Shown: one piece after another, positions 24,576-25,455 of the stretch | Layout of the letters: every line of letters begins with the position of its first letter | How positions within the stretch are numbered: the first letter of the stretch is position 1 | Assembly: GCA_003248395.1 (NCBI GenBank) | Contig: QFNA01000012.1 | Location: forward strand, 1-25,455 | Length of the DNA stretch: 25,455 nucleotides | DNA from: Citromicrobium sp. | GTDB taxonomy: Bacteria; Pseudomonadota; Alphaproteobacteria; Sphingomonadales; Sphingomonadaceae | Reading direction: 5' to 3' | The notes under the pieces: model-generated | Told to the model about the DNA's origin: nothing | Databases searched by the model: none | What the model saw: only the letters and a program-made list of their open reading frames with translations | Position numbers and translations under genes: made by a program

Positions 24576-25455
<880 letters not shown>

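Overview
The window looks like a chromosomal segment of a high-GC Gram-negative alphaproteobacterium, most likely order Sphingomonadales (Erythrobacteraceae-like). Reasons: two large TonB-dependent receptors, a FecI/FecR pair, several secreted proteins with Sphingomonadales-style signal peptides, an OmpA-type porin with a polyproline linker, and a tRNA-Gly(CCC) of alphaproteobacterial form. The assignment is inferred from protein character, not from a marker gene.

Layout. Positions 1-5077 are all on the minus strand. Read in the direction of transcription they are a Cds1-like PLP enzyme (cysteine desulfhydrase type), a DUF819 membrane protein, a methylmalonate-semialdehyde dehydrogenase, then three small envelope proteins: an acidic lipoprotein, an I78-type protease-inhibitor lipoprotein and a SnoaL/NTF2-like lipoprotein cut by the window edge. 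The dehydrogenase appears to lack about 20 residues near its C-terminus. Next come a short plus-strand membrane protein with its own promoter candidate, a palindrome and a strong terminator (5239-5664), and a tRNA-Gly (5757-5830).

Positions 5898-13759 form the most coherent module: minus-strand fecI-fecR, divergent from a plus-strand STN-containing TonB-dependent receptor followed by a secreted M16 zinc metallopeptidase. By analogy with the Fus ferredoxin-import system (receptor plus M16 protease FusC) and with lasso-peptide uptake loci (receptor plus isopeptidase plus FecIR), I read this as an ECF-sigma-controlled system that imports a polypeptide and cleaves it in the periplasm. It is the best candidate here for an undescribed system.

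Positions 13816-18469 hold a second TonB-dependent receptor, a lower-GC secreted protein with a Gly/Asp repeat tail, and an AraC-family regulator with repeats and a palindrome upstream. Positions 18570-21346 hold a minus-strand pair, a LamG-like secreted protein and a secreted coiled-coil protein, divergent from a large MalT/LAL-type LuxR regulator (21347-23926). After it is a relic of a type I secretion adaptor (HlyD family) that joins the middle of the protein directly to its C-terminal end. The window closes inside an OmpA-family protein with 25 consecutive prolines.

Three long antisense reading frames (opposite the DUF819 protein and both receptors) are treated as GC-driven shadows. No insertion sequences, CRISPR arrays, rRNA genes or phage genes were seen.
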